A stretch of DNA of 64,000 bases from Homalodisca vitripennis (GCF_021130785.1 NC_060207.1:106800001-106864000); one strand, 5' to 3'. Positions 38,601-45,863 are shown, counted from the stretch's first letter. Notes: generated by a model not told the origin, from the sequence alone. Program-made: numbers and translations.

Positions 38601-41600
38601 AATATTGTTATTTAGTAATGTTAAAGTATTTATTGTTAGCATATCTTTTTAATCATAATTTTAACAGGCCACCACTATATTGTACTGGATCGAGATAGAA
38701 ACCTGTGGTTTTGTGGCATTATTCTTCATTTACAAGGGCATTCAATGGGGGTTTACCTTTCAAAATCTTAACTTACCGTCCGATCTCATAGTGACGGTTG
38801 GAGGCTGTAGTTCTTATATATCCCAAAAAACATGATTTTTAGTCTTATAATGATCCACCATGAATATTGGTTGATATTATTTTGTTCAACATCTAAATGG
38901 GGGGTTGGGGGCTTTGTGACACCTGGTATAATATTATGATCATATGTGTAAGTTCTTTCCTTTATGTTAATTTTCTGTCTTTTAAATCAACTTGTATTGT
39001 TATTAAGAATAGATAACATCATGTGCAATATCCCTCCAAGGCTGTGTGTGCTAAGACCAAGAAGATATGCTGTAGTATTTGTATGGATCAAATCTTAACA
39101 CATTACTGTGCTGAAAACATTGTAGAGGCCAAAATATCCTTGTCATTCTAAGTATATTTTCAACCATGTTTATGTCTTCAATTACTAAGTAATTAGAGTC
39201 TGGACTCTCTGCCAGACCTTTCTATTATTACAAGTATGTGGACAAGATTTCTGCACGTGAGAAACCAGTGCTTACTTCAATACTGAAACGTTACTTAATG
39301 CTTATCATTATCTTTATTTCTTGCGGTAAATGTTGAATTATTTATAATTGCATTTTAAAATTATATAAAATGTGTCAAGTTATTCAAGTTGTGATACGTT
39401 TCTGTTGATATTGCAGGTGAGATTGGTGGTATGTTGGGTGGTGTTGCTGGGCGCAGGACTCAACTGGAAGGAGATCTTCTTCGTGGGACTTGCCTGGCTG
39501 CCCAAGGCTACAGTACAGGTATGTTGAGATTCTTATTTATTGCTCCGAATGGAATGCATGTTAAGTTAGGTAAAACTTATTGTCGATAAAACAGATTTAT
39601 ATAAAATTTTTAGTGCTGGAATGGTGAAACTGTATGGCGTTTAATTCAAAACAAATGTAGAAGACTGCTAAGTGAAGGAACTGTATTAGTCCATGATAGT
39701 GCCTAGCTCTGTCAGCTGGAATTCAAAGGCTAATTCACCTATTCAAATGAGAGCAGTTAGATCATTTCTGATTAAAACTTATTCCTTAACGTGAAGCACG
39801 GTTGTTAGTGTTATGGAAGTGATGATGCATAAAACAGTCTGGCGTTATAGCTATTATCCACTTGTGGGTTGTTCCATTTAAATCTGGGTAACTATGGATG
39901 TTCAGTAGTGATACATCACTAACCGCAAATCCTGAGATATTGGGGTGCAAGGATGGATTGATAGGTTTAGTCTTTTGTGGAAAATCACTGTTGAAATGGA
40001 TGGAGCTCTCTTAGTTAAAGACTATTTCTAGCCTGTAAATGAGGTAGTGCTGTCCCCTGCCCACTTCCACTGCAGAAACTGCAACAGAGCTTGCCTCCAC
40101 TTCTAAGATGACATGACTGAGGTATAGTGTGTCCGCCAACCCCCCTCATGGGATCTTGACAGAAGGCAGCCCCTAATATCCTGTCTCTCTGGAAGCATGT
40201 GCAAAGGTCCTTTTAGGACTAAGTGCAATGAGAGGTTTTCAGCTTCTTGTTCTAAGAGAAGAAAAATAAAAATATATAGATACACTGATTAGTATTAAAA
40301 AGTATTTGATTATTGGTTGGTACTACTACAAAATATAGTGTAAAGTTTGCTCTTTTATGTTTAGTAAAGATGGATTGAAAAAATGTTTGGTAACATTCAA
40401 ACAATTTTTGTTCAAAACAGAATTTACTTACTGGACTCCTTAATGAGGTAGGTTCATCAAGCAGGCTCTTGGCTTACATTTATAAATCATCCATTAGAGT
40501 GCTCCCAGGCCTGACAAGAGGGGGAGGCAGGAGGGCAAAATCCCTAGAACACGCTCAGAGGGAACTCACCGATAATTGTATGATATTAGAAGGAAGAATT
40601 AAAATTTCAGATGTTTGATGTAGGCCTAGTTAAGAGGTTTTATTATTGGTTTAAAGACCACTGTCACATAAAACATCATAATATTGTAAAATAGAGGAAG
40701 ATATTCTGATTGATGGGTAAGCTTTGCAAAATATGAAAGTTAAGCTGTGTGAAGTCAGAAGACATAGATACAGGTCACAGCCACAAGTCTTTAATTCAGA
40801 CATTTGCTGAAAGAGGCCAGAAAAGCATTCATTAAATTGTAGTCTGGTAGTATTTTATTACCTCTTTTGTGTTTTTATTGTCTCTAGTAAACTTAGTAGC
40901 TACACAATCAGTTTTTGGTTGTTTTCACTCAATGTATTGATTGCTAGGGTAGCCGTGATAAATGTAATAAAAAATTACTATCCCCAACATATTTTCATAA
41001 GTTTACATCTATCAAACACAACTGCATCATATCTGTTGTAATGATGCAGATAAGCAAAATGTTAAAACAAATGTATTCATAATCTTAGATATTGAAATTG
41101 AAAAAGAAACGTCAAATAAGTAATTGAATTATTAAGTTTTTGTTACTAATATAAATATAACACAAAGAGTCTACCTGAAATTAGGTTTAATTAAACACAA
41201 TTGAGGTAGGCCCTAACTAGTGCAGTCATTGAAGCGAAAAATACGGTCTTACCTCAGAATTTGTTTACTGTGAACCGATTTGCATGAAATTTTGGAATTA
41301 GGCTCATCTTACCCTTAACTTCAAAAGTGAAAATGATCTGAACTCCACCTATAATTTTTAAGAGGTGTAAACAACCCCTTAATGGAAAAATTGACATTGA
41401 GCCATTTTATCGCTAGAAAACATGTCTAATAGTAAGTGGTGAAATTGTAAAGTGTTTTCTAACACAATTACCTCATATTAAAATCATTTTCAACCCCTTA
41501 AAAATCTTACAACCCTTGCAAACAACCCCTAAATTGAAAAAATCACAAAAAAATACTTTGGTATGACATAAAAAGATGTAAGTATAGAGTAAGTAATATT

Positions 41601-44600
41601 TTATATTCTCTATAATAATTATCAAATTTTTAACCCCCTTTCAACCCTTGAAAACTACCCCTTGATAAAAATAAACTTACCAATACAGATACGCAATTAG
41701 TGAAAAGCTATTGGAAAAAAATTCGCTTCCACAAATATTCTTTTGAAGATGCTTTTAAACCCTCTTCACCCTGTCAATAAATAATTAAACAATTTACCTT
41801 ATTTACAATACAATTTTATAAAATTACCTGATAAGATGCAGACTGGATTAAGTGCTGCTATCGTGCTCTTTGAATAGTACGAACGTCAATACTAGTAGAA
41901 TATATTTTCATTAGATTTTTGGATAATATAATTTTATGGCACAATTTTAATAAGATATTATTAAAAAAACAGTTTTCTTTATCTACTTACATTTTTTTAT
42001 TAAACAAAATATATTGAAATTGGGTGTCTAGTTAAAATATTATATTAAACACGTGCTCATTCCTTTGCAGACAGAAATATACTGGTCACATTATAACGAA
42101 TAAACGGAGCACGCACACCTGATCACCTGGCTTTTTCGTTGGCCCCTTCACTCAAATGTGTTATATATACATACATATAAGAACGTTGGTATGTATTCAT
42201 GCCTACGTTTCCAAAATATATGAGCCATATTATGTATATATATACACATTACAATAGTTTTGGGTCTCTATTATACTGCGTACTTTCACATTGCTCCAAA
42301 TATGATAAGTTTTTGGACCATAACTCCTTCAATTTTCATACTATCACAATTTATAAAAAACCATTGTAAAGGTAATTAAGAGAGCTACAACATCCTTCAT
42401 TGCAATATATAGTAAAAAACCTTTTTCTAAAACAGTGAAGGGTTAAAGGGCTTAAGAGAGGCTGTGATTGCGCTGCCACGTGCTCTTTAAACAATCATTT
42501 TTGTAAAAACCGTCAATTTTTGTTTGACAGAAAAAAAAAAATTGTTTGTCAGAAAACTACCTAAATTTTTCATCCCTACACTTTTATACGTATCTGTCGT
42601 CATTTTTGAGATATTATGAAAAAAGGTGGTTTTTTTTTAATTTGAAATTTTGTTTTTTATTAATCGTGACTTTTTTGAAAAATATGTGTCCTAAAGCAGC
42701 CAAACTGATACAATCTATCAAACTCTTCATAATAAAGTTAATTCTAGGCGGAATACGATTAATTTTAATTTTTGTGGAAATGGCACTTATGAAACCCATT
42801 GATTTAAAATAAAAAACATTAGATGCTCCTCTTATTTGCAATACAGCTCACTTATTTTACGTGCAAAAGACTTTTAATAGTGCTCATTTTAAAGCTTATT
42901 TCGAGCACTACAAAACCTTTTTTTATTAGAATGCCTAAAATGCATCTGCTCGCCGCTAGATGGCATTGACCACATCGATTAAATTTCAGACAAAATAAAA
43001 AACTGCTTTGATCTTTAATATCTAGCTTAATATTGCACTTAGAATACTTTATAAAAAACCAAAAAACTTTTTTTTTTTTTTTTTTTTTCAATAAAACGTA
43101 TATTTTTGGAGATATTTGCAAAAAACTGATGAAAAACGTGAAAAAATTGCGAATTTTCAATTGCCAATAACTTGAAAAGTATTGGATTTTTCGAAAAACT
43201 TTATAGATGATTTTTTGCTTAAAATTAGGCCTTCTATCGATATCCGAGGTTATTTTGAAAAAAAAATTCATCCCCGAGAAGGGGTGGTTGCGGAGTTCAA
43301 ATCATTTTCCAAAATTGTATGCAATTCGGTTCACAGTAAAAAAATTCCGAGCAATAATGCTTCAATGACTGCACTAAATATAATACAAACATAATCAGAG
43401 TTACAACAATATAATATCAATATTAACCCTTTGAGTGCCACAGCGTCGCTAATTTTGACGGTACGAAAAGTGCATAAAGTGCCAGCGCCGCCAATTTTGA
43501 CGTTTCGTATTTCGATAATATTTTATATAGTACAAGATTATTTTGGCCAAATAATCAGACGGCTGTATTCAATAGGTTCCAAACTATCAATAAATACGAG
43601 TTTTATGTTGTTTATTAACTATTTTATCTGTGAAACTTATGTTGTTTGGGTACTTATCAAGAAGCCACTATTTTTGGACGAGTTTTCCTTATCGGGGACA
43701 AAATAAATTACATTGTTAAAAACAACTGACTTTATTTAACCTATTTTGGAATTCAAGTTATTACGACAATCAATTAAATCAAAAACTATAAGAACAACGT
43801 TTCATTATTCGGAAATGTCAGGTCATTCCTGTGTCTATTTGGAGACGAAGAAGTATGACTCATCGAGTATTTTTCTATTCATTATGGAAGAAGGAACGTA
43901 TAATGAAGTTTATTTTGATCTCTGATAAGGAAAACTCGTCCAAAAATAGTGGGCTGTGATAAGTACCTGTAAGATGATTCTGTCTTGCATTCACTCGACG
44001 TAGCGGACGAGTACCGTGTTGCGTAACGGCCTTTCTTGTTGTTATGTGCCGATAACCAAGCATTTGAGTAAATACAAAATAAAATAGTAACTTATATAGT
44101 ATTTTACTGTATTTCTTTACAAAATTAATGTATGATTTGAGTTGTGTTCAAAACGTGAATTTTCAGTGTAAATATTATTAGGGTTATTATTTAGTAAATG
44201 TAAACTTTTATGTAAATATGTTAGCAAGTATTTGTTTCTAAATTTACTAATCATAATGATTTGTGTTGTATTAATGTTTTATTAGATTTATTGGGAAAAC
44301 TACATCATTACTAAGTAATTTCTAAACTCTGACAAATGAAGTACAGTTTATAAAATGTCGGTACCGGGCAGCATTTTGTTAATACATATAATGCCATGTT
44401 TTTAAAATTCTAGAATAAGATATTACACATGGGTTTTATTTATAATCATATGGCCTTTATCATGGTATAAAGAAAAAAAATCTTAAAAATACCGTATACA
44501 CACAAATTAGGTCGAAACTTAACTTTTTATACAAAAGTAAAAAACTTTTTTTATAAATACTGAAATTTTTATAAATCAAATTTTATTTGTAACGATATGT

Positions 44601-45622
44601 ATCATATTCTGCATTTAATAAGAAAAAAACAACCACAAAATGATGGAAATCTGTTTGGTAGTTATTTTACAACAGCTTTTTTCCCAAAAGCTTACAAATA
44701 TGCGAAAAACAGCGTGGCACTTTATGCATATGCCTTCGGAAACTACCCGTGGCACTCAAAGGGTTAAAATAAATAAAACTGTTAATTTAGAGAATAAAGC
44801 ATATGATTACAAATTAACATATGATCTATTACATTCTCCCCCAGCTATATCTTTTAGTTTAAGTTATAATCCGAGAGATGTGCTGGAAGACGCCTAACTC
44901 TAGAGCTCTTTCGCTCACAAAAAAAGGGGCAGTTGATGACTGACAAAGTTTTGGTTCTGTTGTTGAATAGGCAAGTCTATGACTTCTGATGGTGGGCCTG
45001 ATCTCTTTCACAGTAATATCTTCTTCGTCGTGTCCTGGAGTAGGCATGACTTGAGAGCCCTTTGATAAATCATAGTCACCTGCAGGAGCTAAGTGTCATA
45101 TTATTACAGTCATACTCATAAATATAGCCTTCAAGGCATTGCAGATATAGTGTTTTTATTTTATGTAATGTTCTATATTTGGATTTAAACTAAAAAACTG
45201 TGTCATTCATTAGGTAAGTTGTTTTACTTATAGTCTAATTTGATTTACTATGCAGCAAAAACAAAAATAATAACTTCTAGCAGAAAATTCAAAACTCATT
45301 TTAAAGTTTTATTGTTGTAATGGTTTTAAATGTTAAAACCACTTCATTCATCAACTAATGCCTTTCTTCCAAAGAATGGATGGTAGAACACATATTTCTG
45401 AAAGTGTTCCTCATAACTTTCCTGTTGTAGGCGGCTCTGGCTCCTCTGCCGCTGACAATGGTGCAGGCTCAGAATCCTGTTCCTGCCTCCGATCTGGACA
45501 TGGCCTCTCAGATCCTGACTGTGGCGGTGCTATCCATCCTCATCACCTCTCCCCTGGGGGCCATTGGTACCACCATTGGGGGTCCTCGGCTTCTCAAACA
45601 GTCCGGCATGGCGTCAACCTGA
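11454..45622 (+). CDS. NHA: Sodium/proton antiporter of the SLC9B (NHA) family, 11 exons, complete
   Basis: The coding exons are 11454-11514, 12333-12417, 18117-18237, 18790-18974, 21004-21186, 22068-22243, 28183-28289, 29860-30024, 36454-36597, 39417-39518 and 45431-45622. They join to 1521 nt, 506 residues plus TGA, with every splice phase consistent. Human NHA2 is about 540 residues, so this is near full length. The product is a multi-pass membrane cation/proton exchanger (Na_H_Exchanger fold). Visible landmarks: first membrane helix about 67-85; LPPLLGMLFAG (118-128); KAGLGLD (161-167); AISPAVVVP (217-225); the DD pair at 252-253 that carries the ions in CPA2 antiporters; GFPSAG (332-337); IGAEI (383-387); and WLPKATVQ with a conserved Lys at 439. 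In insects such proteins work in epithelial membranes in ion and pH balance. Whether this is NHA1 or NHA2 is not settled here. Introns 6 and 8 are about 6 kb each and hold transposable elements. Confidence 0.93.
12333..12417 (+). CDS. NHA: NHA exon 2 (N-terminal cytoplasmic tail)
   Basis: The acceptor is gctttcag and the donor gtaagt. The exon encodes residues 21-48, DVRADIIRPRGVVRIEPV and a basic stretch ending KLKLA. It starts with two bases completing codon 21 and ends two bases into codon 49, matching both neighbours. No membrane helix is present. Confidence 0.8.
12708..13450 (-). mobile_element. Decayed non-LTR retrotransposon, 3' end on the minus strand
   Basis: Read on the minus strand, the left end shows TTGACACCAATTCTGTACT, AATAAAGTCT and then GATTCTGATTTT. 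This matches the 3' end of the element at 1540-3283 (TTGACACCATTCTTATGTAC, AATAAAGATG, GATTCT units). The body to about 13450 has no open frame; the inner boundary is uncertain. Confidence 0.6.
13451..14384. other. AT-rich intron sequence; nothing recognised
   Basis: No exon, motif or clear repeat was seen. A possible orphan TTAA-element end (TTAACTCATTGACTGTGACA) lies at about 14153 without a partner. Confidence 0.3.
14385..15416. mobile_element. TTAA-flanked piggyBac-like element with internal tandem array
   Basis: TTAA is present at 14381-14384 and 15417-15420. The terminal repeats are CTCATTAGCCACT on the left and, reversed, CCCATTGACCACT on the right (three mismatches). The right half is a tandem array of about 181-bp units capped by a palindrome. 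There is no transposase. Ends are imperfect, so the left boundary is less certain than the right. Confidence 0.5.
14850..15405. repeat. Tandem repeat, three units of about 181 bp
   Basis: TTAATACATAxTTATATG recurs at about 14861, 15043 and 15224 (spacing 182 and 181). Each unit carries TTCTTTAGTTTAATTTTAAT, TTTATTATTTGAGCC and a GC-rich tail (CGTGACGGCCGACGCGGTACC). The third unit's tail is partly inverted, giving a hairpin: ATCACGGTACCGTCTCGT at 15337-15354 is the exact reverse complement of 15385-15402. Confidence 0.85.
15703..15797 (+). other. Candidate extra exon in NHA intron 2
   Basis: The frame encodes NYMACSDERIAISYHPPP and then DSDPTYGNITIPS, with coding-like composition in an otherwise AT-rich intron. 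Possible acceptors precede 15703 or 15722, and a possible donor (gtaaag) follows 15797. Its end phase does not fit exon 3 as a simple cassette, but fits exon 4. It could be an alternative N-terminal exon starting at the internal ATG (15711), a decayed exon, or chance. Confidence 0.3.
15798..17182. other. Intron sequence; no gene seen
   Basis: Short open frames near 16614-16915 overlap in different frames and show no domain or codon bias. Nothing is supported. Confidence 0.3.
17183..17610. repeat. TACAGGGTGTTCAGAAA-type repeat
   Basis: It begins ATATACAGGGTGTTCAGAAA, a start shared with elements at 46024 (TACAGGGTGTCCAGCAA) and 57884 (TACAGGGTGTAAAATCA). Such TACAGGGTG ends are frequent in insect non-autonomous DNA elements. 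The right end is not clear and there is no coding capacity. Confidence 0.4.
17640..18080 (-). repeat. Dispersed repeat family, copy A
   Basis: Read on the minus strand, this aligns with 39660-40260 on the plus strand. Shared blocks in order are TTAAATCTGGG, TATGGATGT-CAG-AGTGA-ACATC, TAACCGCAAAT and CTAGCCT, then a TGCCTCC/AGGCTGG-rich end. The minus-strand open frame across it (17818-18156) is not matched by an open frame in the other copy. I read it as a non-coding interspersed element ending just before NHA exon 3. Confidence 0.6.
18117..18237 (+). CDS. NHA: NHA exon 3 (first membrane helix)
   Basis: The acceptor is gatgttgcag and the donor gtaggg. It encodes residues 49-89: AEWVQEQLWDRPHSCWQDY, then a hydrophobic helix LTLLVLTLVMWLLLVILFG ending GDQ. 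It starts with one base completing codon 49 and ends at a full codon. The hydrophobic segment fits the first transmembrane helix of the antiporter. Confidence 0.85.
18481..18789 (+). pseudogene. Two partial tandem copies of NHA exon 4
   Basis: The unit is about 184 bp, made of the intron end (GTATAAACTGATTGTG, TTCTAAG acceptor) plus the first three quarters of exon 4. Copy B (18606-18789) is about 95% identical to true exon 4 up to CATGTCTCT, then runs into intron sequence and a stop (TAA at 18784). It has no good donor, and the conserved Arg (ILRTVG) is Cys. Copy A (18481-18605) is older and lacks the start. They arose by tandem duplication with the breakpoint inside exon 4 and are not usable as full exons, but both acceptors are intact. 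Confidence 0.85.
18790..18974 (+). CDS. NHA: NHA exon 4
   Basis: The acceptor is gttctaag and the donor gtaaga. It encodes residues 90-150 in two hydrophobic stretches with LRLPPLLGMLFAGIILR (116-132), the signature loop/helix of NHA proteins. It starts at a codon boundary and ends two bases into codon 151. Two truncated copies lie immediately upstream. Confidence 0.92.
19395..20453. mobile_element. Internally deleted piggyBac element with TTAA target site
   Basis: TTAA is present at both ends (19395-19398, 20450-20453). The terminal repeats are CCCTTTCCACTCG and its exact reverse complement. The left end has two near-identical subterminal palindromes, CTCGTATGTCGGACG-TCCGACATTGC, at about 19410-19437 and 19453-19482. 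Inside are the start and end of a transposase gene (next entry). The unit is 1051 bp without the target sites, about half the usual autonomous length. Confidence 0.9.
19672..20266 (+). pseudogene. piggyBac transposase remnant (N-terminus joined to C-terminus)
   Basis: The N-terminal 20 residues survive (MSLPSTSFLSDSEVIAELLN, then TAA at 19732). After a large deletion comes the C-terminal third: YNKYMGGVDQADHYI, SLK.WRKLFFWMLEVAIVN, EILITELVG, and a cysteine-rich tail (CSN, CKTC, PGLHPAECFERYHTM) ending at TAG 20266. The catalytic Asp region is deleted. Stops and at least one frameshift separate the parts. The flanking terminal repeats suggest it may be mobilised in trans. Confidence 0.85.
20580..20635. 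repeat. (TA)n microsatellite
   Basis: About 27 uninterrupted TA units. The minus-strand tyrosine/isoleucine open frame across it is an artefact. Confidence 0.95.
21004..21186 (+). CDS. NHA: NHA exon 5
   Basis: The acceptor is gatgctccag and the donor gtaagt. It encodes residues 151-211: RQTAMTVILIKAGLGLD, then a hydrophobic region LSLVVVRLGMCPCTIEA and a helix ending WPWLWALVLG. It begins with one base completing Arg151 and ends two bases into Gly212. KAGLGLD corresponds to the RAGLGLD segment conserved in animal NHA proteins. Confidence 0.92.
21490..21790. repeat. Tandem repeat of about 135 bp in NHA intron 5
   Basis: AACTCTTGATAAAAAGGTACT recurs at 21513 and 21648, followed by CTTGAAACT, ATAAGTTCCT and ATTCTATTGATTTT-GG in the same order. 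A third partial unit starts near 21779. Between them lie runs of GTCTGTCTGTC type. Confidence 0.75.
22068..22243 (+). CDS. NHA: NHA exon 6 (double-aspartate ion-binding site)
   Basis: The acceptor is gccttaacag and the donor gtcagc, weak but GT. It encodes residues 212-270: FLLCAISPAVVVPTLLDLKE, then IPTLVLAACSLDDITAISMF. Asp252-Asp253 is the acidic pair that binds and carries cations and protons in CPA2-type antiporters. This is the best-conserved part of the gene and identifies the family. Confidence 0.95.
22254..23500. mobile_element. Decayed retrotransposon pieces: 3' end on minus strand, then RT C-terminus on plus
   Basis: At 22254-22275, ATTTCATTTCATTTATTTAT is, on the minus strand, an AATAAATGAAATGAAA tail. 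From about 22985 the plus strand recalls the C-terminal end of a Jockey-type RT (YGVV..K, R.STSFGKLQRCFQM, YNTRN-like region near 23340), with many stops. They may be two separate insertions. The middle (22400-22980) is featureless. Confidence 0.45.
23540..24856 (-). mobile_element. mariner transposon, nearly full length
   Basis: The unit is 1317 bp, flanked by TA at 23538-23539 and 24857-24858. The terminal repeats begin CAGGGTCTGTATAATAAGTA, and the first 24 bases are identical at both ends. It encodes a transposase on the minus strand (next entry). Its GC content is clearly above the surrounding intron. Size, TA target and encoded protein all fit the Tc1/mariner superfamily, mariner family. 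Confidence 0.95.
23584..24660 (-). pseudogene. mariner transposase, two frameshifts
   Basis: The start is ATG at 24660 (MESTIEQRFSIKFF). A +1 shift in the run of T near 24630 is followed by the helix-turn-helix region (EAYGEDALSRTQVFQWHKNF, then STSHTDTNVQKVRDVL). The catalytic motifs are ITGDETW (first Asp), HHDNVPSHT (second Asp) and YSPDMAPPDFFLFPK (third Asp), the spacing of a D,D34D mariner transposase. A second shift lies just after GDETW, near 24180. The C-terminus runs to the stop at 23584. About 350 residues are recognisable, the usual length; as it stands it cannot make a full protein. Confidence 0.92.
25319..25779 (+). other. Possible piggyBac-like left end with transposase N-terminus
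   Basis: TTAACCTTTTGTACTCC at 25319 looks like a TTAA-element end. An ATG at 25714 opens MAYRDHVDDADIENLLFLSW before a TAA at 25777, resembling the acidic start of piggyBac transposases. No right end or further transposase was found, so this is tentative. Confidence 0.25.
25780..28182. other. NHA intron 6, right part; no gene supported
   Basis: AT-rich. A short tandem duplication AGTATTTTAAGGC-TAG-TT-ATTTTAT lies at about 25995-26065. An 85-residue open frame at 27604-27861 (ending in a basic, charged stretch FRKLKQKHVDERTEQL) is not recognised and has no splice or promoter support. Confidence 0.3.
28183..28289 (+). CDS. NHA: NHA exon 7
   Basis: The acceptor is ttttactatag and the donor gtaagt. 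It encodes residues 271-306: GDLTHQILQGPTDILVGLV, then SGILWGIVSGSLPHRDD. It starts with two bases completing Gly271 and ends at a codon boundary. The glycine-rich hydrophobic stretch matches the helix after the ion-binding helix. Confidence 0.92.
28290..29340. other. NHA intron 7, left part; nothing recognised
   Basis: No exon, domain or clear repeat end was found. Confidence 0.3.
29341..29745 (-). mobile_element. Retrotransposon 3' end on the minus strand
   Basis: GAAATGAAATGAAAAATGAC followed by TTTATT is, on the minus strand, AATAAAGTCATTTTTCATTT, a retrotransposon-type 3' tail. A GC-rich block with GCATGCAATTGCCCTAAG and CCCCCTGAGCCCCC follows at 29575-29705. No coding frame remains; family unknown. 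Confidence 0.45.
29860..30024 (+). CDS. NHA: NHA exon 8
   Basis: The acceptor is aatgctccag and the donor gtatta. It encodes residues 307-361: DLAVWKRSAMVGIGGLCAIL, GAPKAGFPSAGPLACVTIAF and a short hydrophilic end, PMSNK. Both ends are at codon boundaries. The GFPSAGPLA segment is a family landmark. Confidence 0.92.
30025..30886. other. NHA intron 8, left part; nothing recognised
   Basis: AT-rich, no supported features. Confidence 0.3.
30887..31370 (-). mobile_element. Helitron-like non-autonomous element
   Basis: Read on the minus strand, it ends CGAAGACGCGGGATACAGCTAGTAT, the typical GCCGCGGG...CTAGT 3' end of non-autonomous Helitron-like arthropod repeats. The plus strand holds GTGAATTATATTTCCAGTGCCAA, shared with 8347 and 57340. 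The far end is CAAACACACAAACATTCATTTTTATA. About 480 bp, non-coding. Confidence 0.55.
31371..32640. other. NHA intron 8, middle part; nothing recognised
   Basis: Very AT-rich; no open frame or repeat end supported. Confidence 0.3.
32641..35700 (+). pseudogene. Decayed near-full-length ORF2 of a Jockey/CR1-like retrotransposon
   Basis: From left to right: the endonuclease N-terminus (INILNQNFQRLKKNVNRLTR, PNILIHTEHGLQEE, 32772-33056); GGVTIYVDENLV (33090); ILIFGDINVD-like at 33310; a linker to 34020; and YFFTSIAK (34085). RT follows, with FLDLSKAFDCL-like (34600), GVPQWSVLGPILP (34845), a lost FADD box near 34935, and KFLGVIVDESLSWSQHM (35140). Dozens of stops and shifts, plus a poly-T insertion at 34729-34760. 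It lies in intron 8 of NHA in the same orientation as the gene. Confidence 0.8.
35701..36453. other. NHA intron 8, right part; nothing recognised
   Basis: AT-rich. The open frame running left of 36454 to GTG 36409 is probably intron read-through of exon 9. Confidence 0.3.
36454..36597 (+). CDS. NHA: NHA exon 9
   Basis: It encodes residues 362-409: TQVADVFSILWRILEPML, YAFIGAEIDL, and TWGAAVITGALL. The donor ctg/gtgagt is strong. The start was chosen at the AG ending 36453 (ttgatcag) because it is the acceptor in phase 0 and gives the spacing seen in human NHA2 before the conserved P-L/M-L-GAE segment. Its polypyrimidine tract is weak, so the left edge is less certain than the rest. Confidence 0.85.
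37025..38510 (+). pseudogene. 5'-truncated Jockey/CR1-like retrotransposon
   Basis: RT motifs in order: NYRPISLLPTVSKVFERVV (37130-37190), LLDLSKAFDCLVHD (37345), GFPQGSVLGPVLF (37540), MFADDTVLLL with an intact catalytic FADD (37630-37660), LGVIIDECLSWTHV (37840), and C-terminal LFESRVRYGILVWGG near 37980. It ends AATAAAGAGATTCTGATTCTGG (38498-38518). About 5-6 disruptions; better preserved than its neighbours. It lies in NHA intron 9. Confidence 0.85.
38519..39416. other. NHA intron 9, right part; nothing recognised
   Basis: No exon other than the one starting at 39417 was found. Confidence 0.3.
39417..39518 (+). CDS. NHA: NHA exon 10
   Basis: The acceptor is tgatattgcag and the donor gtatgt. 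It encodes residues 410-443: VRLVVCWVVLLGAGLNWKE and then IFFVGLAWLPKATVQ. Both edges are at codon boundaries. Arg411 and Lys439 sit in helices where NHA2 has conserved basic residues; WLPKATVQ is nearly invariant in the family. Confidence 0.93.
39660..40260 (+). repeat. Dispersed repeat family, copy B
   Basis: Opposite-orientation partner of 17640-18080 (for example TTTAAATCTGGGTAAC, TAACCGCAAATCCTGAGAT, CTAGCCTGTAAATGAGG). No open frame is shared, which argues against coding. Confidence 0.55.
40265..41217. other. NHA intron 10; nothing recognised
   Basis: AT-rich. A GC-richer scrap at about 40495-40570 may be a repeat fragment. Confidence 0.25.
41220..43374. mobile_element. TA-flanked element with long imperfect terminal inverted repeats
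   Basis: TA lies at 41218-41219 and 43375-43376. The first 16 bases, GTGCAGTCATTGAAGC, are repeated exactly inverted at the right end. Imperfect inversion continues about 140 bp inward (TTTACTGTGAACCGA, TTGCAT, AATTTTGGA, TGAACTCC). The 2155-bp inside has no transposase; its open frames are low-complexity and contain a 30-base T run at 43061-43090. A Tc1/mariner-like or other TA-targeting non-autonomous element fits; the family is not recognised. Confidence 0.75.
43423..44767. mobile_element. TTAA-flanked piggyBac-like element, CCCTTTGAGTGCCAC ends
   Basis: TTAA lies at 43423-43426 and 44764-44767. The 15-base terminal repeat CCCTTTGAGTGCCAC is perfect and inverted. Near the left end AATTTTGACG occurs twice (43449, 43494). 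An internal inverted repeat pairs 43649-43712 with 43901-43968, including a perfect 29-bp core. No transposase is encoded; non-autonomous, in the last NHA intron. Confidence 0.9.
44859..45079 (-). CDS. Candidate alternative terminal exon of the minus-strand gene
   Basis: On the minus strand an acceptor (ctcctgcag) precedes 45079. The frame reads DYDLSKGSQVMPTPGHDEED, ITVKEIRPTIRSHRLAYSTT, ends ...HISRIIT and stops at 44859. The first two bases complete a codon left open by the donor at 51605, so it is phase-compatible with that exon, as is 49656-49523. Composition looks coding, with an acidic patch. It lies inside the last intron of NHA on the opposite strand. No known domain; function unknown. 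Confidence 0.5.
45431..45622 (+). CDS. NHA: NHA exon 11 (C-terminus, stop)
   Basis: The acceptor is ttcctgttgtag. It encodes residues 444-506: AALAPLPLTMVQAQNPVPAS, then DMASQILTVAVLSILITSPL and GAIGTTIGGPRLL, ending KQSGMAST and TGA at 45620-45622. The last hydrophobic helix and the G-P-R-LL end match the family C-terminus, with a short cytoplasmic tail compared with human NHA2. Confidence 0.93.
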   Translation, partial: AALAPLPLTMVQAQNPVPASDLDMASQILTVAVLSILITSPLGAIGTTIGGPRLLKQSGMAST

Positions 45623-45749
45623 ATGTACTTAACTCTTGTAGCATGTACAATGTTAGCAAATATACTATTTTTTTTATAAATTGAATTTTTTCTTTATCCT
45701 TTACAACTTAACTATAATAGTTGATCATGGATAGGGAGTATTTTTTACT

Positions 45750-45755
45750 AATAAA
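45750..45755 (+). terminator. Probable NHA polyadenylation signal
   Basis: AATAAA lies 128 bp after the stop codon and just before the TTAA element. It is the first canonical signal downstream. Confidence 0.5.
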
Positions 45756-45863
45756 AGTCCTGGTAATGGTTCACTTCCGGCTGGTTCATACCATTCCAAA
45801 TAGAACCCAAAGTGATAAAAGAAAAAACTAATTTTCATTTACTGCAAACATTGTAATATTGAG

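Noticed and set aside
42546..43271. Open frames of 75-139 residues on both strands
   Set aside because: Low-complexity, lysine/phenylalanine-rich translation of AT-rich sequence in the TIR element, including a T run.
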